A DNA stretch of 64,000 nt from Kalmanozyma brasiliensis GHG001. Taxonomy: Eukaryota; Basidiomycota; Ustilaginomycetes; Ustilaginales. Each line of letters opens with the position of its first letter. The first letter of the stretch is position 1. The stretch spans positions 64,401 through 128,400 of the forward strand of contig NW_015961981.1 in NCBI RefSeq assembly GCF_000497045.1. Direction: 5' to 3'. Shown in pieces: positions 1 to 13,543 of this stretch. Both the position numbers and the translations under genes were made by a program. Under the pieces are notes generated by a model. It saw nothing but the letters and a program-made list of their open reading frames with translations. It searched no databases and was not told the origin of the DNA.

Positions 1-1254
1 TTAGACCGACGAGACGCTCGATTTGACCGAGTGAGCGTCAGTCTGAGCTTTGTCTTCGTCACCGTCCGTCTTGCGCTCCTGTGCGGAAGTGCTGTCGTTT
101 CCAAACTCGCGATGAGCTTCGCCGATTCGGTCAGACATGCCAGCGGCGGGTGAGGCGGGAAGGACATCTTGTGAAGCAAGCGCGACAGCAGGAAGCGTAG
201 GGAGCTGTCCAGAGGTGTCGCTGAGAGAGGCACTCGCAGCTGCAGGGGTCGAGGAGGTAGCGGCCGGGACGCTGGGATCGGCACTGAACGACATCGGTAA
301 GTCTTCTGCCTGCGAGTCCGAATCTGCCTGCGACTCTGAATCTGCCTGCGACTCTGAATCTGTCTGGGAGTCTGAATCTGCCTGCGACTCTGAATCTGTC
401 TGGGAGTCTGAATATACCGGGAAGCGTGGACGCAATTGGAACTCCAGCCATGCGACTTGCCTGTCCAATCGTTGCATGCAGTGGTCGGCTTTCTTCATGT
501 TGCGATCGAAATCTTGCTTGAGGAGCTGAAGATGTGAAGAGTAGTCTGCTCGGAGACGAGCTAGTGTATCGGCCTCGAAGCGATCGATGTCAAATGTGAG
601 GCCGGTTGCGATTTCGCGTTTCTCTGACCATACGACATGGTCAAAGGCATCGAGCAGCGCTCTGGAGTCCGCGGTGCATTCCACCATGTACGCGACGTTC
701 TCCGTGCTGACATCCTCCAGGGGCAGCGCGTACATGCGTGCGAGTGCGGGAAGGAGGCTTTGGAGCTTTTGACGAAGATGGGACTCGATTGGGAGTGGTG
801 CCCGATTGGACAGATCGAAGGGTGGCAAGACTTGATCCTTCTTCCACTTCTTGTAAGCAGCCCTCGCGTCGCTTCCCATGCTACCCATTGCATTTCTGAC
901 TGCGTGATGGGCCATCATGGGGGTGAGCAAGCGCTGAATGGTGAGCATCTGCTCATTGGTCTTCAGCTCTCTTGTGTTGACCAGGCGCACTGCATCAACC
1001 AAGTTGCGGTCGGAAGTTTTTGAACCAGTCACGACTGATACAAGTTCCTCCCGATGGAGGATATCGTCGACCAAGGATATCTTCTGGCACACCTCGGCCA
1101 ATGAGTCGCGTGATTGGGGCTCGATGCGGGCCTTATCGATGAGGACACGGTATTCATGTGCCTTGACTTCGTACACGGATTCGAATATATAGCGAAGCCG
1201 GTATTTGCGGATGGCAGGGCCTGTCGTCGGAGCCGATTCGGTGGTCCCGCTCAT
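1..1254 (-). CDS. Hypothetical protein with Ser/Asp/Gln repeat tract (paralog A)
   Basis: A 417-residue protein of unknown function. The ATG is at 1254 and the TAA is the first triplet of the window, so the gene is complete but its 3' flank is not visible. There is no signal peptide and no membrane segment. Residues about 30-275 look like a helical folded region. From about residue 283 to 318 there is a low-complexity tract built from DSQ(T/A)DSE units, encoded by 18-bp DNA repeats at about 307-413, followed by an Ala/Ser/Pro-rich tail. The folded part resembles the next protein upstream (1691-2770): both carry a KARIEP/MARIAP-type segment, then an LARMY motif, then LLDA(F/I)xxV. I infer tandem duplication followed by strong divergence. 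I do not recognise the family. It may be smut-specific. Confidence 0.7.
   Translation of the reverse strand: MSGTTESAPTTGPAIRKYRLRYIFESVYEVKAHEYRVLIDKARIEPQSRDSLAEVCQKISLVDDILHREELVSVVTGSKTSDRNLVDAVRLVNTRELKTNEQMLTIQRLLTPMMAHHAVRNAMGSMGSDARAAYKKWKKDQVLPPFDLSNRAPLPIESHLRQKLQSLLPALARMYALPLEDVSTENVAYMVECTADSRALLDAFDHVVWSEKREIATGLTFDIDRFEADTLARLRADYSSHLQLLKQDFDRNMKKADHCMQRLDRQVAWLEFQLRPRFPVYSDSQTDSESQADSDSQTDSESQADSESQADSDSQAEDLPMSFSADPSVPAATSSTPAAASASLSDTSGQLPTLPAVALASQDVLPASPAAGMSDRIGEAHREFGNDSTSAQERKTDGDEDKAQTDAHSVKSSVSSV
307..413. repeat. 18-bp tandem repeat inside paralog A
   Basis: About six units of an 18-bp repeat, in two types (TCTGCCTGCGACTCTGAA and TCTGTCTGGGAGTCTGAA) that partly alternate as a 36-bp higher-order unit. 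The repeat keeps the reading frame and encodes an acidic, SQ-rich tract on the minus strand. Unit number is likely to vary between strains. Confidence 0.85.
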
Positions 1255-1690
1255 TTTGTTCGATGTGGCCTCAGAGCCGACGGTTGATACTGTGTTGGGC
1301 GATACCTCGAAAGCGTCTTGGAAGGAAGAGGTCAGGAGGGAAGAGAAGATTTCCTTCCCTTATCAATGCATCGCTGCACGCACTGTGCTGTGAAATGAAC
1401 TTTGGCGCAGCAGATTCTTCTTCAGTGTGCAAAACGCTCAGTCAAGGTTTGGTCGCCGCGACTTCATCTGGTGGGACTATCACTTTCTGCGGTTCAGTTC
1501 ATTTTGATTTGGGATGGACACGTGTGACTACAAAGTGAGCGAGCGACTACTTAAGTTTTGGCACCGATCCCGGCTAATTCGATTCGAAGGTCGGCGACGG
1601 TGGGCGATGTGCACTCGCAGCGCTCGAGGACTGCAGAGGTAAGACGTTCGTCTAATGCGTATGCTCTTCTTATCGCAACTGAGGACCGTG
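1255..1690. other. Intergenic, between the two paralogs
   Basis: This is the promoter of paralog A and the 3' flank of paralog B, both transcribed leftwards. I see no convincing gene, repeat or structured element. Confidence 0.5.
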
Positions 1691-2770
1691 TTAAGTGAGA
1701 TCGACAGTCTGCGAGCGTGTACCCGAACGTCTCGATGCTGTCGTGTAAACACTGTCATATGAGTCGTTTCGTTTGCGTCTCCTACTCGGGACTGCTTCGG
1801 ACGACCCAGCTGCATCGTTCTCGACATGAGCCGCGGAAACGTGGTCGGAAGTCGAGCCCAGAGGTGTGGGACCTCCGTCACACTGGTTGGCAATTCGCTC
1901 AGCCGGATTTGCCCCGGCTGTGTTGCTTCCTCGGACGTGCGAAGAAGGCCCGGCCTCGGCTGTGTTTCCAACGTTCGAGCGCTGAGGTACAGCACTCTCC
2001 TCGCGATTTGCAAGACCAATGGCGGCCAAATGTGAGCATCTGTTGCGCAGTTGAAGCATCTGCTCGTCGAAGCCTTTGTCCATATGCTCGAAATTTTGCA
2101 TGAAGAGCTGACGCATGGCAAGATAGTCCTCGTAAAGTCCTGTGAGGATTCGCAACTCGGTAGCACGGAGATCGCTGTCACGATTCAGGTCCGCGTTGGA
2201 CTTTTCTATACAGATGACGCGATGGATGGCGTCCAGCAAAGGTTTGGCAGTTCGATACTGGTGAATAAAGTATGACACGCCCTCCTTCTTGATCTTTGAC
2301 AGGTGCCTGTCGTACATGCGAGCAAGCGCGGCTCGTCGGCTCTCGCAATATTCGCTAATCTGTGCGTCTTGATGCACCTGAAAGGTCTCATAGGCACCGT
2401 CGGGAGGCGCTGGATGACCCTGCTTCCACAATTGGTACATCTCTCTTTCTCGAGCAGTCATCTGCTCTGTAGCGAGCTGTTCCGCACTAGGCCTCCCGGA
2501 AGTTTGGATCGGCGTGCGAGTCGCAAGGGCGATGCTTTCTCCGCTCCGAATGGTGTCATTGAGCAGGAAGAGCTTCCGCGACAGCTGTTGCATTTTGTCG
2601 TCACTGGAGGGCGCGATGCGGGCCATTTCGAGCCTGAAGCGATAGGTCGGGTCTTTCTCTGTCGGACTACGCTCGCGCGCCATATCCAGAAGAGGTCGAG
2701 GTTGAATCTCCTGCCGCGTGAGACGCAGATGAGTATGTGGTATCGCGGTGAAGTAAGGGCTGTCAACCAT
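1691..2770 (-). CDS. Hypothetical protein (paralog B)
   Basis: A 359-residue protein of unknown function. The ORF opens at an ATG at 2770. A second ATG at residue 30 (2683, MARERS...) lies closer to where similarity to paralog A begins and may be the true start. No signal peptide or membrane segment is visible. Shared blocks with the downstream protein are ARIxP near residue 50, a (V/L)DD/NDT-type helix just after it, RxALARMY near 145, LLDAxxxV near 177, and a final helix with FDEQMLQL. The tail (after about residue 265) is disordered and ends with a basic RRRKR cluster that could act as a nuclear localisation signal (inference). The pair looks like an old tandem duplication. Confidence 0.65.
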   Translation of the reverse strand: MVDSPYFTAIPHTHLRLTRQEIQPRPLLDMARERSPTEKDPTYRFRLEMARIAPSSDDKMQQLSRKLFLLNDTIRSGESIALATRTPIQTSGRPSAEQLATEQMTAREREMYQLWKQGHPAPPDGAYETFQVHQDAQISEYCESRRAALARMYDRHLSKIKKEGVSYFIHQYRTAKPLLDAIHRVICIEKSNADLNRDSDLRATELRILTGLYEDYLAMRQLFMQNFEHMDKGFDEQMLQLRNRCSHLAAIGLANREESAVPQRSNVGNTAEAGPSSHVRGSNTAGANPAERIANQCDGGPTPLGSTSDHVSAAHVENDAAGSSEAVPSRRRKRNDSYDSVYTTASRRSGTRSQTVDLT

Positions 2771-4195
2771 CTCGAAAAGAGTGTCCGATATGTGGACCTA
2801 TGTCGGGTATGCAAGGATGTATAGTATGCGGTGGGATAATATGAAGGCCGAGAGGAAGGAGACACAGACAGTTCGACTGAGCTTTTTGTGCGCCTAGACG
2901 CATCCAGCACCTTCCTCCAGTCACCGCTACGCCGACGCATGTGTGACTTCAGAGAAGGCGAAAGTGTGACCACTTAGACATGCGCACAAGGCCAGGGAAG
3001 AAGGCAAACGCAACTTTCTACAATCACATCCTCTCGGGAAGTTGAGCGGTGATTCGTGCGAAAACATGAGAGCGGGTCAAGCTCGACTCAGCCAACTTTT
3101 CCTCAGGACTGTCCGTGCGAGTGCCTTCTTCTCTTCATTCCGACACGATGCCCGTTCACATCTCAGCAAGTCGCATGTACCCGCCTCGATGCCCAGCTCG
3201 CTTGCCTTGACACTACTTGTCCGGCCCGGTCCGGGGCGGTCTCAAGCACCCGTCGGCACAAGGATGACCGGTACCCGTCTATGTCACCACGCATCGAGCG
3301 TGTGACCCTGGTCTCGATTTCGAAACGTTCATTTCAATCGCTGCCAATTGACCATTCTGAGGCGGATACGATCGCCCGCGCCAGTTGATCAGGCGTGGGA
3401 ATGTGCTCGACTCGAGAGTTCGAATGCCGTCGGCTTGCCTTCATCGACGTCTCGACGCTTCGGCCGAAGAAGCAGAATCAGCATCGTAATTCCGATCTTG
3501 TCGACCTTCCCACGTCTAGCTTCGGTGCGGCTGTGTCGCGCAGCTGTCGGTCTTAGGGGCGAGCTGCGACCCGGCGCAGTGTTGCGGACGTCTCCTCGGG
3601 GCTGCGACGACCAGGCACAATCTTGATGAGGTCGATCCATCCCGGTAGAATATACAAGGTTGTGGGGAGCAACATAGTGGCGTCTGGTCTTGTGGACTTC
3701 ATCACAACCTGGTGGTGACCGAATCTCTCTCTCACGGTTAGTGAACAACAGGTTTTGGGGCTTTCGCCGAAACCTACTGGAGGCGTGGATCGGCAAGGTT
3801 TCCCGTATCAGCGAGGAGAAGCGGGCGACGGCACAGGTCAATCGAGCTCGGAACGAGCAGACGTGGACGTAGCGGTGGTCATCCAACCTGACACTCGGTT
3901 GGCCTGGTCAGACGCACAGGTCAAGTGACTACGTTGTCGCAGCCATACTGCCACTGGTGTTGCAGCGACGATGAGTGGTTGCAAGAGGTTATAAATGAGG
4001 GTGCTCAGCCACCTTCCTCGTCCTTGTCGCTCATGAACCTGAAGCGATATTCCAAGGCATTGAAGCGACCAGCAGGTGCTTGATCTGACCACCTACTAGC
4101 GAGAGATCTACCCCGCTTCAGCGATCGCATTGCATCGAGCTCCCCCGTTCTTGGGTCATCGTCGTCGACGCTGCTCCTCATCAGACACCTCTACA
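2771..4195. other. 1.4-kb region without a supported gene
   Basis: Several open frames of 60-165 codons exist on both strands, but none shows a recognisable domain, signal peptide or convincing splice pattern. A TATA-like TTATAAAT lies near 3989, about 200 bases before the ATG of the secreted protein. A degenerate or spliced lineage-specific gene cannot be excluded. Confidence 0.4.
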
Positions 4196-4783
4196 ATGCT
4201 GCTCTGGTTCATTCTCGCGTGCTGGCTCCCCATCCTCGCCATATCGGCTCCCGTCCCCGGCCGCATGCCGATCTCGCCGGAAGAGCTGAGCAGACTCGTC
4301 GGGTCACCAGCATCGCACGTGTTCGAATTCGTCACAGACGCCGTCTCAAACACCTTCCACGACTTCCACCCCTTCTCGCGCTCTCGCACCAACATCGCCG
4401 TCAATAGCCCTACGACCTCTGTGTCGAGTGCAGCTGACGGCCTGAAAGATGTCCTCGTCGATGTTCCGCCCGACACTCCCCGGCTCGCTGATGTCGACGG
4501 CGGCACGGTGAGTGAGCGCGACTTTGATGCGGCGATCGAACGGATCCGACAAGCCGAACACGCCCGCATCCGCGCTCATCCGGTGCGTGGACCACCCCAA
4601 CGCTCGCACTCGTTGGAGGTGGAAGGCGGTTCTGGCGTCAGAGCTCCGCCTAACACGCCCGAGAGGGGCGCAGACGAGTACCGCGTCGTCTACGGTTACT
4701 CCGGCAGACCTCCGGTCGCGGGCAACGAGCCGGACGTCAAATTCGTCTTCCCGCCCGGCGTGCCCACCCGGCGGACCGGATGA
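4196..4783 (+). CDS. Small secreted protein, effector candidate
   Basis: A 195-residue protein starting at the ATG at 4196. The frame is open upstream to an ATG at 4130, but the 4196 start places a clean signal peptide at the extreme N-terminus: MLLWFILACWLPILAISA followed by APVPG, with cleavage expected after the AISA. The mature part has no cysteine, no second membrane segment and no domain I recognise. It has a short amphipathic stretch (FEFVTDAVSNTFHDF), Pro/Ser-rich segments and an Arg-rich end. Secretion is inferred from the signal peptide. A role in host interaction is only a guess, based on size, novelty and the neighbouring lineage-specific genes. It is convergent with the Ca2+ exchanger, 239 bases away. 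Confidence 0.65.
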   Translation: MLLWFILACWLPILAISAPVPGRMPISPEELSRLVGSPASHVFEFVTDAVSNTFHDFHPFSRSRTNIAVNSPTTSVSSAADGLKDVLVDVPPDTPRLADVDGGTVSERDFDAAIERIRQAEHARIRAHPVRGPPQRSHSLEVEGGSGVRAPPNTPERGADEYRVVYGYSGRPPVAGNEPDVKFVFPPGVPTRRTG

Positions 4784-5022
4784 GGGCCAGATTCTTCCCA
4801 GAGTTAAAATTCCATCCCGTCGAGATAGTTTTTGTTCAAGCCGTCGACAAAGTATGAGCCTGTCCAATCCGACAACAGAGCCAGCCCTACCCAGAGCGTT
4901 CATGTTCATCTGCTTGTCAAACCTTGTCGATCGCAAACGCAATGCCTCAACGATGTTTACAAAAGAGCGTGTATTGCTACAACGTTTGTGTCCGGATCGA
5001 TATATACAAGTGAGTGTGGAGT

Positions 5023-6270
5023 CTAGGCAGCGGGGCTGACCCAGAAGCTGAGGGCGGCTACGGCGTAGAGACTGCAGAGCATGGCGCCTTCCATGTAGTT
5101 GCTCTTTCCGTCCTGAACCAGGGTGTTGACCAAGAAAACGGCTGCCACCAGAATAACCGTTTCGAAGGTTTCGAAGTACAACGTGAGGGGTTGGCCGACG
5201 GCCCAACCGACGAGGCAGAGGATGGGGATCATTCCAACCGAGATTTGGATCGAGGAACCGATGGCGATGCCGAGCGAGATTTCCATTTTGCCCTTGGAGG
5301 CCATCCAGACGGCGGTGAGGTGTTCGGCCATGTTGCCGACGATGGGGAGGAGGATGGTGCCGATGAAGGCTTTGGGGATGGAGTACTCGCGGGCGACTTC
5401 GTCGATCGCCCCTACGAGGTAATCCGCGTTGAATGCGGTGAGCACCGTCACGCCGCCGAGCGCGATCATTGCGGCTAAGGGTGACATCTTGGCCTCCTCC
5501 TCCTCATCATCTTCCTCATCCGCCTCGTAGAGGAACGCATGGGTCTTTAACTGGAACACCAGATACAACACGTAGATCCCGACCAGGATCAACGAGGTGC
5601 CGCGGGAGATGAAGAGCAATCCGGTTTCGTCCTCCTGTCCGTGGACGATGGGGGCGTTGAGACTGGCCAATTTGGCCATGTCGTTGGCGAGCACGGCCGA
5701 GGTCTTGACGCTCATGTGGTAGGCAGCGGGGATGGCGAGGGTGATGCAACCCAGCGTCATGATGGAGCCGGATGCCTGGGCGGCAGTTTGTTGGAAGGTG
5801 TTTTCGCTCCTCTTGAGCCCACCTGCTACAAAGCTCATGCCGAGCACCAGCAGGATGTTGGAGAGAATCGAACCGATCAAACTCGTCTGTACGATTCGCA
5901 GTTGACCCTGCAACAGAGCAGCAATACCAACGATGAGCTCGACAGCATTGCCGAAGGTCGCGTTCAACAGCCCACCCAACGTCTGACCGAGTCGCAGCGA
6001 AACCTGCTCCGTCGCATCCCCCAGGATCTTTGCCAGCGGGATGATGGCGAGGAAGTTGAGCGAAAAGATCCAGATCGCTGGCCAGTGCAGGTGCTCCGCA
6101 ATGATGCCGAGCGGCACAAAGACGAGAAAGACGTTGATCCAGCTGCACGTCACGATCCACCACAGCGACGAAACGAGGTTCGGGGGCGCGCCATGCTCCG
6201 ATTCGCCGCCATTGTGACTAGGCAGGTTGTTGTTGTTGCCCACCAAAGGGGTGCGTTCGTTGGCCGGCAT
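5023..6270 (-). CDS. VCX1: Vacuolar Ca2+/H+ exchanger (CaCA/CAX family)
   Basis: Exchanges cytosolic Ca2+ for vacuolar protons and so clears calcium after signalling. The 415-residue form begins at the ATG at 6270 (MPANERTPLVG), the start that best fits yeast Vcx1-type proteins. The frame stays open to another ATG at 6579, which would add 103 Cys/Arg-rich residues that do not look like the family. About 11 hydrophobic segments are visible. The two alpha repeats carry GNAVE (residues 107-111) and GNMAE (312-316), whose acidic residues bind the cation. An acidic loop of Asp/Glu at about 250-259 separates the two halves, as is typical of CAX proteins. The tail is short and hydrophobic. Confidence 0.9.
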   Translation of the reverse strand: MPANERTPLVGNNNNLPSHNGGESEHGAPPNLVSSLWWIVTCSWINVFLVFVPLGIIAEHLHWPAIWIFSLNFLAIIPLAKILGDATEQVSLRLGQTLGGLLNATFGNAVELIVGIAALLQGQLRIVQTSLIGSILSNILLVLGMSFVAGGLKRSENTFQQTAAQASGSIMTLGCITLAIPAAYHMSVKTSAVLANDMAKLASLNAPIVHGQEDETGLLFISRGTSLILVGIYVLYLVFQLKTHAFLYEADEEDDEEEEAKMSPLAAMIALGGVTVLTAFNADYLVGAIDEVAREYSIPKAFIGTILLPIVGNMAEHLTAVWMASKGKMEISLGIAIGSSIQISVGMIPILCLVGWAVGQPLTLYFETFETVILVAAVFLVNTLVQDGKSNYMEGAMLCSLYAVAALSFWVSPAA

Positions 6271-6645
6271 CTTGATGCGATTTGCTTGGAAGATGGTGGT
6301 GAAGCGCGAGGAGGGGATGCGAACCAAGAACGCACGTTCCTGTGTGGGATTCCATTTCACTTTGCGCCCTGCGCCCACCTGCGCTTGTCGGCGGCCAGGG
6401 ACGATGACGATTTGGCTTGGCATTTTTCTGCGCCCGCCCCGTTGTCCCTGATCCTCAAAGCCCAGCTCGGCTGTGGAATTGCAAATTGAACCGCCGCTGC
6501 CCAGATGCGTCACATGGCAGGCCGCACGGTTCACACACATGCAACCATCTGCACACCGCCGGGCAACCTCATCCGCCATCCCTCGCTGCGATCATCTCAA
6601 TGCTGACGATCATGTGCGCGAAAAAGAATACATTGCTAGCTTACA
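6271..6645. other. Intergenic, VCX1 promoter and SNF1 3' flank
   Basis: Mostly covered by the in-frame N-terminal extension of the exchanger (6271-6579). Whether that is 5' UTR or a longer isoform cannot be decided here. I see no other feature. Confidence 0.4.
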
Positions 6646-10065
<3,420 letters not shown>

Positions 10066-13000
10066 TCAACGCAGCAAAGCTGACGAGAGAGGACGGAGGG
10101 GCTTGGTGTTCTCCAGCTGCAGCGCGTACTCGAAGCATTCGCGCGCCCTCTGCGCCCGTTGACTTCGCTGCGTCGCTTGACCCAAGAACAGCCACGCCTC
10201 GCTCGAGTCCCATCCAGCACCCTTGGTCGTCGTCGTCAGCAGGCCCTCGGCCAAGCTCACCGACGACAGGTCCTTCGCCTTGGCGCTCAGCGAGGCCTCA
10301 GCGGACGACTCGTACTTGTGCGGAGCAGTGGTCGCTGGTGCTGTGTGCAGCTCCACCTCGCCTGCCTTGGCTGAACCGCTCTTGGGCTTGAGCTCAGGGT
10401 CGGCAAGGAAGAGTCGGGCGAGATGCACCGACGCAGCCACATCGCCCCCTGAGCATGCCAGCGCCTTGTACAGAGAGTCGACAGCCAGTCGGTTCGAGCC
10501 GTTGTTGGCAAAGTACAGCGACAGCTGCACCCACACATCCGCCAGGCCTGGCTGCAGTCGTTCGGCCTCCTGAATCGCAGATCGACACTCCTTGAGTTGG
10601 CCAGCTCGACGGAAGCTTGCCGCCGAGAGCAACCAGATCTTGGCCAGCGCCAGCGACTGCCTCTTGAGATGCTCCAGCGTGCGTTCGGCGCCCGATCGCG
10701 ACAGGTCCTCGTCGAACGTGCCAAATTGCATGCCTGGCAAGATGGCCGCGTTGCCTTTAGACGCGCCGCCACCGGCAGCACCCAGCGGCCTCTGCGCGTA
10801 CGATCGCGCTCGGCTCGTGGTCGTCTGCGATCGTCCGAGCACCGTATCATTGCTGTTCGGGCCGCCGACACCGGCGAGCGAGCCGTTTCGACGCAAGCCG
10901 CTCGCGTCGAGTGAGCCTCGCGGGTTGTCGACTCCCTCCGAGATGGCGCCTCCGGACCCCGCTGAAGCCGTAGCTGCTGCGGCGGCTGCATACGGGAAGA
11001 CGCGGTGGAAGTAGCTGAATAGCTCCTTCTGTCCGTAGATAGCACTGTCGACGCCTTCGTTGAGCTCCTCCAGCGCGTTGTACGTCATCATGAGACGCAG
11101 GATCGACTCGTTGCGCTCCTGTGGACGGGGCGGGTAGTCGACGCTCAGCAGCTGCGATGCAGCAAAGTTGGCGGGTGACGAGCCATTGGCAGTGCCGGTG
11201 CTGATTCCTTCGTCGTCCTTTTCGCACTCGTCGAGCGCCACCTCGGTGATCTTGAAGGCGTCCTTGTACTTTTTCTGCGCCGAGAGTAACAGCACGAGCA
11301 GATGCCACGACTCGACATCCGCAGGCTCGAGCTCAACTGCCTTGCGTGCCGACTGAATAGCCGAGTGAACGTCGCGCAACTCGGCTTGCAGGAAGGCAAG
11401 TTGATAGAAGGCCTCCGATGATTGATTGTCCAGCTGCGCAGCTGCGGTGAGTTCCGCAAGCGCTTCACGCTGCAACACGGGCCTGCGTACAGGGTCAGCG
11501 AGCTGAATGGCAAGACCTGCTTTCGCGAAACCGCTTACGCGCTTGAGACGGGCTAGCAATGTTTTGTTCTGCGCAAAGTCGGGCTTGAACTTTCCCTCCT
11601 TGTCCTGAACGACGGCGAGCGCTTTGGAGGCGATCTTGTCGGCGAGCGTAAAGTCGTTGCAGTGGCGTCCGGCATAGTAGGCGCCCTGCGCCAGCGTGTT
11701 GGCGTAGACCTCGTCGCTGTCGTAGTCCTTGTGCGACGATGTGCTGGTGTCGGTGCCGTTGGCCTTCTCCTGTTGCTCCTCCTGCTTCTCCTGCTTGACC
11801 TCTCCATTTTCCTTCGACTCGGTGTGCTCCTTGTCGGCGGAAGCGTTGGCCTCTGCGCTCTGTTCGGCCTCTCTTGCCTTTTCGACGATCTGCACGTAAG
11901 ATTGCAACGCGCGCTTGGCCTCGTCAAAGCACTCAGCCGCGAAAAGCATCTGCACGAGGTAGCGCGCGATGCGCTGCGAGTGGAAGGTGAGCTCGACCAG
12001 ACCGTGCAGGATCTCGGCGACGTCGTCGGCCTGCTCTCCTCCGATCTCGCCATTGATCTGCCACGCCTTGATCATCTCGTCGGCAAAGTCGAGCACCTCC
12101 TCGTTGATGTGGCCGGCTTTGGGGAAGGCGGTCGAATTCTGCAACGACTTGAAAGCAAACTTCTGCGCGGACAGCGACTCGTTGGACCACATGACGCTGG
12201 GCGCACGCAGCTCGCGGTACGAGTTGGGTCGGCGTTTCGAGACGGTACGTGAGGTGACACGTTGCGAGGTGAAAGTGGGATTGATGCGCTTGGCAGCAGG
12301 GTCGCGTTGCAGACGCTGGGTTTCGTAGTCGAAGATCTGCACTCGCGAGGCAACCGTGGCGACGACCGACAGCTGATACGCCTTGCTTCGCCAGTCGTCG
12401 CGGCTGGGAGGTGGCAGCTCTGGTGGGTCGACATAGCTGCCGAGCTCGGCGGAGCGGTTGAGGACTCGAAGGTAGTAGCGATGGACGACGTTTCGCTGCG
12501 GCAGACGGAATTCGTTGGACCAGCGACCCGAGTGTGCCTGGTAAGAGCGGAGTGCGTTGAGGGATTGTACTGGTTCACCTGCACGAATGGAGAGAAGCGC
12601 GTTGCGATAGAGGGCAGTCTCGGCCCACCTCTCGACCTCATCGGCGGGCAGACCACGGAGTGCGTTGGCTTTCTTTCCTCCTCGCATCAGTTCGTGCAGC
12701 TCGATGGCACGAGCATAGCCGGCGAGGGCGAAGGGCGTGTAGCCGGACTCGTTCTTGGAGAACAAGAGTCGCTCGTTGGCCATGCCGTAGACGGTGAAGC
12801 CTTGGATGACAAGGGCTGTGAGCGCGCTGTTGTGCATCTCGGGCGTAGCAGCTGCTTGGCCGGCCGTCTCCATGAAGGTCTCGCGGTGCAGAATGTCGAC
12901 GGCTTCGTCATCTCGGCCCAGCGCAAAGAGAGCCAAGGCGCGCAACGATACGGCAGCCGTGCGGTTGCTGCTGTCGCCGTACTCGAGGATGCGGTCGGCC

Positions 13001-13543
13001 ATCTGGGTGACGCTTGCGGTCGACCAGCCTACCCCCTCGGCGCCTGGGCGCATGATAGGAGGAAAGAGGGTAGCATCGCCAGTGCGTGGGTGGACCTTGT
13101 AGTCGGCAAGGTGGGAGGCATCAGAGTAGTCGGATTCGGCGTAGAAGTTGAGAATAGCGGCCTTGAGCTCGTGTTCGACGTTTGCAAGCGCGGCGAGGGC
13201 TGGAGAGCAGGAAGTGAGGGCGGTTGAGGATTGGTCAGTATCGCTTTGCGCGTGCTTTGAGATGGCCGTGTTAGGCTATCGCACTTACCTGGTTTGTCGA
13301 CATTGTGCTTGGTAAACTTGCGGATGAGCTCCTTCCAAGGCAGAGACTTGCCAGATTGGCTTGGCTGCTCGCTGAGCCAATTACCGCGCAACCGAGCCGA
13401 ATCGAGCTCTTTGAGGTAAAGCTCGGACTTGTTCTGTGAGGCGTGCGAAGAGGTTGGCAGGAGGCAATGCATGGAAACTGGTCAGAACGGCAAGTCAAGC
13501 CGAGTCTACTTGAGGCACGTTGAGCACTTACACTTTTAGACAT
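10066..13543 (-). CDS. YPP1: YPP1/TTC7-type TPR protein (Stt4 PI4-kinase complex)
   Basis: Spliced gene. Exons run 13543-13532, 13433-13289 and 13199-10066, giving 1096 residues. Donors are GTAAGT twice; acceptors are CTCACAG and CTCTCCAG. The first exon encodes only four residues (MSKS). Exon 2 encodes the conserved opening with KELDSARLRGNW. The protein is a long alpha-solenoid with clear TPR repeats in its C-terminal half (LDNQSSEAFYQLAFLQAEL, WVQLSLYFANNG, WLFLGQATQR). In yeast, Ypp1 with Efr3 anchors the PI4-kinase Stt4 at the plasma membrane. A Lys/Glu-rich low-complexity insert lies mid-protein, and a Ser/Gly-rich insert precedes the final TPRs. Family assignment rests on overall layout and the C-terminal TPR block. 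Confidence 0.8.

Noticed and set aside
3389..3886. 165-codon open frame, minus strand
   Set aside because: No signal peptide, domain or similarity to the nearby paralogs; composition looks random.
4121..4134. 14-base identity GCGATCGCATTGCA with 54129-54142
   Set aside because: In 64 kb several shared 14-mers are expected by chance; flanks do not match.
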